Shown: positions 53,331 to 63,240 of the stretch, piece after piece
How the letters are laid out: every line of letters begins with the position of its first letter
Position numbering within the stretch: the first letter of the stretch is position 1
Origin: Heterocephalus glaber
Taxonomy: Eukaryota; Chordata; Mammalia; Rodentia; Bathyergidae
Assembly: GCF_000247695.1 (NCBI RefSeq)
Contig: NW_004624743.1
Span: 1,278,113-1,342,112, forward strand
Direction: 5' to 3'
DNA: 64,000 bases
The notes under the pieces: generated by a model
The model's input: only the letters and a program-made list of their open reading frames with translations
Told to the model about the DNA's origin: nothing
Database searches by the model: none
Program-made: the position numbers and the translations under genes

Positions 53331-54024
53331 ATTTTGCAGCTCTTGGTTATGGAGTAATGGTTTTCAGCATTTCTTTACAAATTCCTTAGGGACAAGACTG
53401 GTTATGACAGGTCAGAGAAACCGTATGAGGCGGGTTATTAACAGTGTGTCCTCTTTAGATGGCAGAACTAGGTACTGGGCACTGGATTTCCTTTTTGTGG
53501 ACAGGAGACTGGCACATAGATGACCGCTGACTATTGATTTGAGCAGCAGGTTGTCTGACTTTTTAGACCGTACTTCGTGTGTAAGAATGGAATGAACATC
53601 AAAGCCTCCCCATTACTTTGGTGTCTGGCCATCTGGAGAGAGAGGATTTCCTCAGTCTACCACTTACACAGTGTCAAAGGAAAAACATGCGCCTGGGAGT
53701 TTCTTAGTTTTAAATTAAAATGTTCCCTACTACAAAAGAGGCCTTCCATGACAAATAAATCAGAGAGCAGTCAGCTTACGACTTTGAAAGTGAGCTCCTG
53801 ACCTGACATTTTTCGGGACCACTTCCCGTGGTCCTCTGAGCGGGAGAAAGGTCTTGAGTCTCAGAAAAGTCCCACAGCTGCTGCCTGTGTCAGACCCGGA
53901 CCTCGCTGGCTCTGAGGCCAAGATTCTAGATAAGGGTGATCTGATACCGTCACCTGCCCTGACACATTGGCTGTGGTCTCTGCAGTGGTTTTCAAAAAAT
54001 CTGAATTGACCGTATTTAAAAATT
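53331..54024. other. intergenic, no element recognised
   Basis: Nothing assignable to a gene or repeat family. Confidence 0.45.
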
Positions 54025-54220
54025 AGCTGACGGAGCCAGGTGTCATGGCACCTATCTGTAGACCCAGCACTCTAGGACGCTGACGCAGGAGGATCTCAAG
54101 TTTGAAGCCGCCTGGGCAGCTAATTGATTTAGTGAGACCCTGTCTCAAAATGAAGAATAAAAAAGGGCTGTGGATGTAGCTCAGTGTGAGGCCCTGGCTT
54201 CAATCCCCAGTAGTGGGGGG
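54025..54220 (+). repeat. B1-ID composite SINE with poly-G end
   Basis: 'gagccaggtgtcatggcacc', 'ggacgctgacgcaggaggat', 'gtgagaccctgtctcaaaat', then ID part 'gggctgtggatgtagctcag', 'ggcttcaatccccagtag', and a G-rich run after it. Confidence 0.88.
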
Positions 54221-55504
54221 GGCTGGGGGGCAGGCTGACTGACACAGAAATCCAGACTTCTGAGTTCTCTTAAAAAATCAACAGAGGCAGCAAGTTGGCA
54301 CCCAGCCTGGGAACTGCAACACGCGGTCCTCTGAACAGGTTTCCACAGTGCCTGAGACTTCTCAATGGGTTCCTCTCACTGCACCTCTATGTCTCCTGGC
54401 GATGTAGGCAGGGTGGTGTGCTCCTGTGGGCCCCACTTCAGAGACCCTCGGGTAGGGTCCTATGCTCCGCCATCACTGTCCTGAGATTCATTATAATCTT
54501 TGGTGAAGGAGTCTCACATTTTCATTTTGTACCAGGCTCTACAAGTTATGTAGTTGTTTCTACCAACAGGAATTTACATTTATAAGCTTTGCCCTACAAT
54601 CCCTGCATGTTTTTCATTACCTGGAGCTGCTTGTCTTATCTTTACCAAAAGTTTCCTCACCCTCTTAGTAATGAATCACTGTTAGTTCATTCTCTGTTTT
54701 TCAGGGATGATCCATATTTTATAGTGCTGGAAATCATATAATTTGGAAGGTCATGGTGTGGGGGGGTGTGTGTGATTACAAAAAAAGAACATTAAGAAAG
54801 TGAGTTAAAAATGAATATTTGTTAAAATAAGAAAAGAAGTTATAACTTTTGCAAACTTTACAAACTTGTGCAACCGTGTGAACTTGTTGCTGGGGCCTCT
54901 TTCAGGACCTCAAAACTTCAGCTTTACTAACTTCACAAGAAAACTGCCCCTGGAAGGAAAATTCAGACTCCTATCTTCACATTTCAGCTCAGTTTTCATG
55001 GTTAGCTTCAGGACTTGTCATGAAGAGAAGAGCCCAGGCCAGAAACCCTTGGATATGCTTGGTTCTGAAAGCATTCTAAGAAAACAGTAAACCAGGAAAT
55101 CTTTAAGATGCTAACAGACTCAGTCTTTCCATTCTTTCCATTAGTTTATGGCCAAATATTCTCAACCTTGGGGAAAATGCCAGCTCTGCTCGCTGTCCTA
55201 GCTGACTCATCCCTGTTTACTACAGCCTCTCCCTTTGAGGATGTGCACCCGTGACTCACCTCATACCAAATTTATCTTCTCAAAATGCTTGAGTTCTTTC
55301 CCTGTTTTTCCAAAGTTTTGCAAGACAAGATTTGAAACCTCCCCGGTGCAACTAGAGATCATTCTCAACAAATGCCCAAGAGTTGTTTATTCTTTTATCT
55401 TTCACAAAGTGATTATTTTTATAATCAACTCAAAATCAGAACACCTTGTTTGTCCAACTTCTTTAAGCTTCTGAGATGCTTCTACCTCCACGGGTCACTC
55501 AATC
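54221..55504. other. intergenic, no element recognised
   Basis: A/T-rich with a GC-richer left end; nothing assignable. Confidence 0.45.
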
Positions 55505-55565
55505 TTTAAATCCTGTAGGTAGGTATCATTGTCCTTATTTTGTGAATGACTAAACTAAGTAATGG
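55505..55565 (-). repeat. MIR fragment, antisense (weak)
   Basis: 'aatcctgtaggtaggtatca', 'ttgtccttattttgtgaatg', 'actaaactaagtaatggggt'. Confidence 0.5.
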
Positions 55566-55859
55566 GGTGATTCATCATATCAACTTGTACTTACCCCTAC
55601 CGGGGTTTAAAACTATAATCTGTGCACATATTATTATGTGTATGTTGTACATACACATGTAGATTGTATATAATGCATATAATTTATTCTCCTCAACTCT
55701 ATTTTAAGATTCTTAATAAAGGAGATATTTTTAGTTGCTTGTTGTAAACCCCCAATAATATGTAGTGATTATGTCCAAGAAACAGTAGACACCTAATTAT
55801 TTTATTGCTTGCCACTTTAAAAAATGAAAGACCAAAAATTATAAAAATGAACTACAATA
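55566..55859. other. AT-rich intergenic, no element recognised
   Basis: Includes a TG/TA-rich stretch near 55,620-55,690; nothing else assignable. Confidence 0.4.
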
Positions 55860-55950
55860 CTTTTTTTTTTTTTTAACCGCGGAACGAACTCAGGAACTTG
55901 TGCTTGCAAGGCAGGAGGTGGAACCACTAAGCTAAATAAATCCTCAGCCC
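55860..55950 (-). repeat. ID SINE, antisense
   Basis: Poly-T, 'aaccgcggaacgaactcagg', 'aacttgtgcttgcaaggcag', 'gaggtggaaccactaagcta', 'aatcctcagccc'. Contains a 4-bp AATA duplication near the A box. Confidence 0.9.
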
Positions 55951-56216
55951 ACTTTTTTCTTAATATGGTTATAGTCTATAGTTTACTGACAAATTTATGC
56001 ATTTTTTAAAAATTTCATTGCATTCTGATGGATGATAAAGAAGTTATTCGGGCTAATCAAAGACAAGTTAGTCATTTGCCCAGGGACAAAAAAGAAAGAT
56101 ACTACAAACCAAATTAAAGATGAAATTGAATGAGGAATATTTTTTCATGCAAAAACCACTGTCATAAAACTTCAAAATGCTATTTTACATGATCTCGTTG
56201 ATTCAGATTCCCACAC

Positions 56217-56315
56217 TGTTGTTGTTACTGTGGTGGTGCTTGTGGTAGACGTCACACCTAGGACCTCACACGTGAGGGGCCAGGGCTCCACCACAGCGCC
56301 CCCCCGCCCAGCCCC
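56217..56315 (-). repeat. ID relic, antisense, older subtype
   Basis: 'ggtagacgtcacacctagga', 'cctcacacgtgaggggccag', 'ggctccaccacagcgccccc', 'agcccc'. Confidence 0.65.
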
Positions 56316-56650
56316 AAATTCTCGAAGTTTTCACGCCCAGAGCTGCATTGGTGCAACCCAGAATCCCCTTATCATGTCAAACTACACAAGAACATTTCCT
56401 AAAATGCCGTTTCTGACCATCAAGAGTTGGCTATTTTTTCAAAAATGTAGTTCATATTACAATATAAAGATGTATAGATTAAGAACCCCTGAAGAGACTG
56501 GATGTTACAATAACTTGAAAAGTTACCTTTTTCTGGGTATTTCCAAATTTCAGGATTAGCTTAGTAATCAAAACTTATGAGAAAACATTCTACAAAAGAC
56601 ATAGTATATTAATATGGTATATAAAAAGATTCTGTTTGGAACTATATTTA

Positions 56651-56787
56651 TAAGGCTGAAGCTGAGACAGGAGGATGGCAAGTTTGAGGCCAGCAACTTA
56701 GGGAGAACCTGTCTCAAAATAAAAAATAAAAAGGGCTAAGAATGTAGTTCAATGTGAAGGCCCTGAGTTCAATCCCCAATAACACAC

Positions 56788-56820
<33 letters not shown>
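56651..56820 (+). repeat. B1-ID composite SINE (5' truncated) and (CA)n
   Basis: 'aggctgaagctgagacagga', 'gggagaacctgtctcaaaat', ID part 'gggctaagaatgtagttcaa', 'ctgagttcaatccccaataa', ending in a CA run of about 15 units at 56,790-56,820. Confidence 0.85.
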
Positions 56821-56824
<4 letters not shown>

Positions 56825-56884
56825 TATACAAAGTGTTTATCTGGCCACATTCTAAAATTCTGGACATTTCATGATTTGGAAAAA

Positions 56885-56965
56885 ACAAAAAAAACTTAAA
56901 TTTTAATATTTAAGTTAAATATTAAGTTAATTTAATATTAAAACGTAAATATTAAATAGACGAAA
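56885..56965. repeat. AT-rich imperfect tandem/inverted repeat
   Basis: Repeated TTAATATT / AATATTAA words in alternating orientation ('taatatttaagttaaatatt'). Confidence 0.7.
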
Positions 56966-57232
56966 CCTTGGATTGCTAAGGGAAGAATAGAATTTGTAAG
57001 GATGTTTCCTTAAGAAATGACAATAATCAATTGTTGACTAGAAGCAACTGACATTTGAATTGTTATTTCTTTAATTTTCTTTTCTAACTTACTATGCAAA
57101 ATTTAGGGATAATAGTTATTTTTTAACTTCAACTTAGAAAACTGTAATAAAGGTACTTTGCCGGGCATTTATATCTTGGCCAAAGTACATAAGAAATATG
57201 TTACTTTATAACTCTTCTTCTTTTCAAAGTGA

Positions 57233-57367
57233 TTGTTTGTTTTGAGGCAGGGTCTCGCTATATAGTGAAGGCTGGCCTTGAATTCACTGTGTAGCCCAGG
57301 CTGGCTTCGAACTTGCCTCAGCTACCCAAGTGCTGGGGTCACACACATATGCCACCACACCCGGCTT
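57233..57367 (-). repeat. B1 SINE, antisense, with duplication
   Basis: 'gttttgaggcagggtctcgc', two 'aggctggc(c/t)t(t/c)gaa' units, 'aagtgctggggtcacacaca', 'gccaccacacccggctt'. Confidence 0.92.
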
Positions 57368-58280
57368 ATCACAGTGATTGTGCAGAATTTATGCAGAACA
57401 CGGGCAGGTAGGCACTTGTGAGTCATCTTCATGATTTTGATGCTAAATATTAGGCTCCACACTTTTAATTCTGTGTTAGCTTTATAGAAAATGAGGTAAC
57501 AGACTTTTGATGTTCTATGAGAACGTGGCTATAGGCACGGGATAGTGATTATGTGAATTACAGGTTGCTAGCAGTTAGACTGTCGCTACGTAGATCAGAT
57601 CACATCAGGGGCCACAGTAATCAGTGCAACCCCTGCATTTTGTGTCCCTGCTAAACAGACAGGTATTCAATTGACATTGAAAACCGAAATCTGGTCAGGT
57701 GAAAGTGCAACATGAAAGTTTCCCTGGAATAAGGTGACTAAGCCCAACCAAATATTACAAGTATAAAAATCTGTAAATCTTTATCAGTTTCAGCAGCATG
57801 GTAAATGAAAGGATTGAAACAGGTATCCCACAAACGTATTCTAAAGTATATAACCACGTGTGTTCACAGACACGCCCAGTGGCAAGGAGGAGGATTATTT
57901 CATAATTGGGGGTGGAGCAATCGATTAAGTCTCTGGGAAATGAAGGCTTTAAAGTATACATTGCACCCTTGGCGGGCTTCAGATGGACATGAGCCCTGCT
58001 CATCTGTCTGGGGTGACCTGGCTTCTGCATGGAGAGCAGGTGGCAGAGGCAGGAGCAGCAGCTGCAGGCTCAGGTGACACAGGCAGGGGTGCAGGTGCAG
58101 GCCAGGTGGTGAGGAGAGTCAGGAGAGGCAGGACTTGGCAACAGGACAGGTTCGGGGAGCAAGCCCAGGAGCACGGTGACCACCATGGGTCGTGTTTGAA
58201 TATGAGGAGTCGAACAAGGGAAGAAAGAGGAAATCGAGGTTGTAGTCTTGTGCATGTTGTGTAGGTACAAGATCCAGGAC
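57368..58280. other. intergenic, no element recognised
   Basis: A GC-rich, G/A-biased patch at 57,980-58,170 stands out, but I recognise nothing in it. Confidence 0.45.
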
Positions 58281-58370
58281 AAGGGCTGAGGATTTAGCTC
58301 AGTGGTTCTGCCACCTGCCCCACAAGCACAAGGACCTGAGTTCAATCCCCGGTACAAACAAAAAGATCCA
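58281..58370 (+). repeat. ID SINE with 13-bp target duplication
   Basis: gggctgaggatttagctcag, tggttctgccacctgcccca, gagttcaatccccggtac, short A tail. Exact AAGATCCAGGACA on both sides. Confidence 0.96.
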
Positions 58371-58599
58371 GGACATGCAAGCAGACCATCCTCACCAGAA
58401 TTGCTCTGCTCCTGATTTTAACTTTCAGTTGCAAAACTTCAAGTATGGAAAAGTATGGTTTTGGGGGTTCTACTCATCCCTCTAGGACACAGTATCTTAG
58501 AGAAAAGCTTCTTAGTCTACACAGACAACTTAACCTGCTTAAATTGACATTACGAGGCTTATTTCTCAGTTTATATTTTAGGAAGTGGGATCATTTGTT

Positions 58600-58800
58600 G
58601 GAGACCAGTGACCCGGTCAGTAATAACAGTAGCCACTTCAGTATTTACTGAACCCTTCTTCTCTGCTGAAGTTCCTCCTACAAGCCTTGCAGTGGAGAAC
58701 CACAGATCTGAACTAAGGCTCTGGGAAGTTAGCTACAAAGAGTAGACTCCATACCTGGGATCAAAACAAACCTATCTGACCCCAAAGCCATGTGTTGTCA
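58600..58800 (-). repeat. MIR-like relic, antisense
   Basis: 'actaaggctctgggaagtta', 'gctacaaagagtagactcca', 'tacctgggatcaaaacaaac', 'ctatctgaccccaaagccat' fits the 5' half of the MIR complement (gene-desk wording 'ctgactccaaagcc'). Confidence 0.6.
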
Positions 58801-59489
58801 CCACTTCCATGACAAATCCTGGTGATGCAGCTCTCTCTCTAGCTTAGTTTTGGCAGATTTAATTTCAAATTGAGAAGTGGTTGTCAGGGAAGCCAAGCTT
58901 TCTGGTGTGAAGCTTCCATTTTATTTTATTATCCTGCCAGGCATTTTGTTTAGGGCTCCCTACTTTGTTAAATGTCTAATTGGGTGTATTATACCAAAGG
59001 TCTACGTGTCCAGCACGGCAGTTCAGCAAACCTCAGTGGCCTTCTGCTAGCTTTTTATAATCCGGTTTCAGTTCCCTTCCTCTTCTACTAAAATTTCTCC
59101 CTTGGAAATCATCATGACTGTCTTCTTTGTCAAACCATGTGACTGTCTCTTAGATCTTCCATGACACCAAATGGTCGCTTCTTTCTCCCAAAGCCCTTTC
59201 AGAGTCACTGTGTGTCTTTGCCCATTCCTGCTCCTATAATAGAACGCCTCAGTCTGAGGTGGAGTTGCCAGCAGCCTAGTGTCAGGGGAAGGCTCACTGT
59301 CTGCTTCCAAGGCTTCCAAGATGGCGCCTGGTTGCCATGTCCTTTGGAGAGGGTGGACACTGTTCTCACGATAGAGAAGTGCTATACAGTAAGACAGGCC
59401 CTTGCCTGGCCTCCCTTTTCTAACCACGGAATGTTTTGTTCTGGAAATGTACGTTTGTGCTGCTGGGCAGTGGCTCCCGCCCAGTGTAT
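58801..59489. other. intergenic, no element recognised
   Basis: Possibly includes the start of the LTR that follows. Nothing else assignable. Confidence 0.4.
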
Positions 59490-59860
59490 CTAAGTGGTTT
59501 GGGACTGTTTGAACTACGACCTTTCAGGGAGGTTCTGTTGAGCTCCGCCCCCTCACAAGAAGGTTGTTACGCTCCGCCCCCTCTCAGGAATGTTCTGTAA
59601 CTCCGCCCCCTCTGCTTCACTGAGCATGCTCGCTACCCTGTAGGTCCCTATATAAGGAGACTCTTCATTTCTGGTAGAGCTCTCGGACTCTTCTGAGCCT
59701 GCCGGTGCTTTCCTGTGTAATAGAGGATTTTCTCCACCTCTTCAACTGGCCATAAACTTTTTGAGTCTTCAGATTATGAGAGCTGTGATCCAGAGTTGCC
59801 TCACTGGGCTGTACAGCTCAGCTGCGCCTCAGAGCTGTGGCACTTGGCTGCAACACTGAG
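59490..59860 (+). mobile_element. retroviral LTR-like promoter with 29-bp GC-box triplication
   Basis: Three consecutive 29-bp units (59526-59554, 59555-59583, 59584-59612) each end in the GC box CTCCGCCCCCTC. A TATATAA box follows at 59649-59655, so a start near 59,680 is expected. A pyrimidine-rich R-like stretch, a weak polyadenylation-like CATAAA at about 59,751, and a GC/CTG-rich U5-like tail complete an LTR layout. It points toward the CpG island at 61 kb. I cannot name the family, and no primer-binding site or second LTR is seen, so a solo LTR is likely. A cellular promoter is the alternative. Confidence 0.6.
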
Positions 59861-60834
59861 CTGCTCTGCTCTGCCGCAACACTCGCACGGTCAAAGGAAG
59901 GACAGAGAGGGACAGATTCACTCCTGTTTACGTGGGCACTGGTCCCATCCATGAGAGCAGAGCCTCCGAACCCTCAGCACCACCTGAAGACCCCACCACT
60001 TCGTGGCATCACCATGGAGAGTAGGGGGTTCCGACACGAAGTCCGGAAGGGTACAGACATTCATACCAGGGCATGATGTTTCCTCAGTCTCTTTCTTTCT
60101 CTTTCGCTTCTTCATTCACCTCCTACCTAGGCACTTTTCTATTCCAGGCCTTTACTCCTCGTTTGCTTCTCTCAGCACTTCTCCCCTCTAAATTTCAGCT
60201 ATTGACTGTTATGCAAAGAATCTTCAGTCACTTCTGAGCTAAAGATTCTTGTTTGGCCTTTTACTTCAGTCTGAATTTCTTTTTGAGTTAGGTGTGTTTC
60301 TTATAAACTAAGTAGATCTATTGGAATAGTATCTCTTATCTTTGTTATTAATAAAACATGATATTCATTTCAGCTTTGAATTTTGTGAATTGACTATTAA
60401 CATATTTTCCATTTGTCTACTTAAGATGTTAATGTTGTACTTGCCTATTTCTAGTCTCTGTCCTCGTCCTGTACTATATGTGTACTAACAAGCATTTGTA
60501 CGGTTCCCTAAGGGCAGTGGACCCCCCCCCCAATTGTATCTGTGAACTGTACCTAACACAAAATAGAGAAAATGCATACCGTCCTTTGTAGAATGAGCCT
60601 TAGGACTAAATAAGATAACGTAAGCAAAGCACATAATGCAGTCACAGAGAAGATGCTCAAATTATAATGAAAACCACCGAATTCTATTCAGAGTTCAAGA
60701 AAATCAAGATCAGGGATTAAATACCTTTGAAAGATCTCGAAACATTGTAGTAAACAGATTTAGGATGTGAGACTTGATTTTGAAATCTTTCGCCTCTAAA
60801 TCCTAGGAGTGGAATACTCCTGTATTGTAACTCT
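59861..60834. other. intergenic, no element recognised
   Basis: A short poly-C run at about 60,522-60,531. Otherwise A/T-rich sequence with nothing assignable. Confidence 0.45.
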
Positions 60835-61010
60835 TGAGATTCCCGAAAGACCAGTGAGGTAATAGGAAAGAGGGAGATAGATCTTCTGCAAATGGGAAGC
60901 GGGCCAAAGGATGGAGGGAAGGAGGGGAGGGGAAAGCGACCCAGAAGAATTAAGACGTGTTATGTACATGTACCAGCTCTACACGAAGAATGCAATCATT
61001 AGGTACTGCA
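60835..61010 (+). mobile_element. L1 3' UTR end at the edge of the CpG island
   Basis: 'gggagatagatcttctgcaa', 'atgggaagcgggccaaagga', 'gagggaaggaggggagggga', 'tgtacatgtaccagctctac', 'acgaagaatgcaatcattag' parallels the L1 tails at 35.4 and 37.4 kb. Confidence 0.65.
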
Positions 61011-61474
61011 AAAGCCACACTTCAGAAAATGAATTTTGAGCTGTTAAAACCTTCTGGCTACTACTGCCCATCTGATGCCCCGACCCCTCGCAGATCTCTA
61101 TTCCTACAGAGAACTGCATCGGCACCGCGAGGTGGCGGGCACACAGACGCCCGTGGTAAACAGAGCTCAGAGGCCGGGCGGCGCCGGGATGGGTCGGGCC
61201 CGGAGGTCGGAACTGCTCGGTCCGGAGCGCTGCGTCGCCGCCGGGCGAGAGCGTGGGGCGGGCGCTGCAGCGCCCGAGCCTCGACCCTCGGAGAAACCAG
61301 CTGCACGGGCAGGGCGGAGTGGCTGCGGGGTGGGGGGAAGCTGCGGGCGGCGGAGACAACATCGGCGCCCAGAGAGGGCGCAGGCCCGGCGTCCGGGGAC
61401 AGCGCGGTGCGTGGAAAGCAGCCCCCGCGCAGCCGGAACCTCCGGGCAGCCCCAATGCCACAGAACGGGCCGCG

Positions 61475-61565
61475 CTTCCGGCCCAGACCATCGGCAGTGC
61501 GCAGGCGCCGAGGCCGCGGAAGCCCAGGGAGGGGGCGTGTGCGCCCGCCGCCTCTGCGCCTGCGC
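61475..61565. promoter_or_regulatory. ETS site and inverted pair of NRF1-type sites
   Basis: CTTCCGG at 61475-61481 is an ETS core. GCGCAGGCGC at 61499-61508 and its exact complement GCGCCTGCGC at 61556-61565 are NRF1-type half-palindromes facing each other, 47 bases apart. Such sites usually lie within about 100 bases of the start of TATA-less housekeeping genes. Confidence 0.6.
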
Positions 61566-61692
61566 GGTGTTCGGCCCGGCCGGAGGGCGCCGGCCGGAGT
61601 CGACGTCGTGCACTGCGGGGACGCCGGCCTGGGTAGCTCTTCATCCCTCAGCGCGGCGTCCTGTCGAGTTCCCCCAGCAGGGGTGTGGGGAG
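61566..61692 (+). other. ZFYVE16: putative untranslated exon 1 of ZFYVE16
   Basis: The sequence ends at GGGGAG followed by the strong splice donor GTAAGA (GT at 61693). No start codon opens a protein that I recognise, so the exon is likely non-coding with translation starting in a later exon outside the window. The 5' boundary is a guess from the ETS/NRF1 sites. Confidence 0.45.
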
Positions 61693-61990
61693 GTAAGAGC
61701 CCCCGTACGCCCAGGGCTGCCGTCTGGCCTCTCCTCAGCCCACTGCCCTGGCGGCTAGCGAGCGGCCGCGAAACCCGCCGGCCTCAGTGACCCAGTCGCC
61801 TCTGGCCGCGGCGGCTGCTGGACTAGCCTGGGCCGAGCCGGACCGCGGGGGGCGCTCGCGGGGGCGGGGTCCGAGCTCGGGACGGGGGCGGGGCCGGGAG
61901 GCAGGGGCGGGGCCTCAGAGCTGCGGAGCTTTCCCAGGTGGAGGCGCTCCCCTCCCCCCTCCCCCCCCCGTAAGGTGGGGGCCTAGACTC

Positions 61991-62365
61991 AGAGCTGCCC
62001 ACCCCGGGGGCCGGGGCCTGCAGGTGCGAGTATTGCACACTGTGCTGTGCTCGTCGTTGTGAGAGGCCAGGCCCCAAGTTTCATGCTAAATTAATCTTTA
62101 CGTTTAAAGATTAATTTGTTGATCTGATAGGTTATCATTTATTCATTGGAACTTGCCTTGTTGGTAGAAGCTTAATGGTTTGATCCAATAGAATTAATCC
62201 CCCCATATTAAATTACATAGTGGTAAAAGATGAAAATTATAGGAAGGAATAAGGAAGAGTAGTCATAATTCCAGCATGTAATCAACCGCTGCTAGTATCT
62301 TAGTTTTTCTCCCTTCGTTTTCTCTTTCTTGCTTCCCTTTCTTTGCCTCCCACACACTCAGTCCT
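61991..62365. other. probable ZFYVE16 intron 1, no element recognised
   Basis: Base composition falls sharply to A/T-rich after the island. Nothing assignable. Confidence 0.45.
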
Positions 62366-62457
62366 TTTTATTTTTTGAGACAGTGTTGGCTAAGTTGCCC
62401 GAGTGGCTTTCACCTTGTGATCCTTCTGCCTCCGCTTCCTGACTAGCTGGAGCATGT
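62366..62457 (-). repeat. B1 SINE, antisense, diverged
   Basis: 'attttttgagacagtgttgg', 'aagttgcccgagtggctttc', 'tgatccttctgcctccgctt', 'cctgactagctgg'. The 5' end is missing. Confidence 0.8.
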
Positions 62458-62790
62458 TCTTAATTAAGTTGATAAGCTCTTATGTACATACAGTTGAAGG
62501 GTTTGTTTTCCCTGTTTTTAAAATCCTCAAACCTACCTTTGTTGTTTTTTTATTATACAAGTAGTACATGAACAAAAATCTTTTGAAATAGTTACACTAC
62601 CGATAAAGCTAAATTCCCATTCAATTATTATACCTAATCATAGTGTTGTATACTGTGATAATGCACTTCGTTAAACTTTATGATTGAGGATAATCATTTT
62701 AAAAACTATTGAGAGCAAAAGAATTTCTATTCCCTAATGAAGCATATTTACCATTTTGGAAATAAAACTCAGCAAATTAAAAATAATGAT

Positions 62791-62870
62791 AGGGCCGGGG
62801 ATTTAGCTCAGTGGTTTCACCGTCTTCTGCGCAAGCGTAAGGACCGGATTTCGATCCCCAGTACCAAAAA
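62791..62870 (+). repeat. ID SINE
   Basis: gggccggggatttagctcag, tggtttcaccgtcttctgcg, caagcgtaaggaccggattt, cgatccccagtacc, poly-A. AATGATA is found on both sides. Confidence 0.94.
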
Positions 62871-62939
62871 AATGATAAACCCACTAAATATTGAATGCAT
62901 TTTTATATGTAAGCACATATTCAATTTAAAAGAAACTGC

Positions 62940-63240
62940 CAAACTTTTAAAAATTACTTTTTAATTAGTGCATGTTTGTGGTACATAATAATAACATTCA
63001 TCTTGGAGAATTGTACATACACATCCGGCATCTGGTCCTTTTCCCTCCCCACTCCCTTCTTCACCGGGTGCCTTTCCTCTTCAGAGTCTACGACGTTTCC
63101 TACCACGGCTCTTTTATTTTGCTCTTTCAATTATGCATCAGATCGCTCAGAGAAACCATGTGATATTTAATCTTCTTTGATTTATTTCACTTAGTATTAT
63201 GGTCTCAAAATCCACCCATTTTCCTACAAATATAAATACT
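62940..63240 (-). mobile_element. L1 3' end, antisense
   Basis: 'agtgcatgtttgtggtacat', 'tcatcttggagaattgtaca', 'ttccctccccactcccttct', 'tttatttcacttagtattat', 'ggtctcaaaatccacccatt'. It is the most complete antisense copy of this L1 end in the window. Confidence 0.75.

Larger units (their letters stand above)
61070..61990 (+). promoter_or_regulatory. ZFYVE16: CpG-island promoter, probably ZFYVE16
   Basis: Dense CpG over about 0.9 kb, no TATA box, multiple GC boxes from 61,850 onward. ZFYVE16 (endofin), a FYVE-domain endosomal protein, is the next gene on the plus strand after SPZ1 in human, so gene order supports the assignment. No FYVE-domain or other ZFYVE16 coding sequence is in the window, and the many open frames in the island overlap on both strands and are not supported. 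Confidence 0.65.

Noticed and set aside
60957..61790. Long open frames on both strands in the 61-62 kb island
   Set aside because: Mutually overlapping, Arg/Ala/Pro-rich, cross the strong donor at 61693 and do not resemble ZFYVE16.
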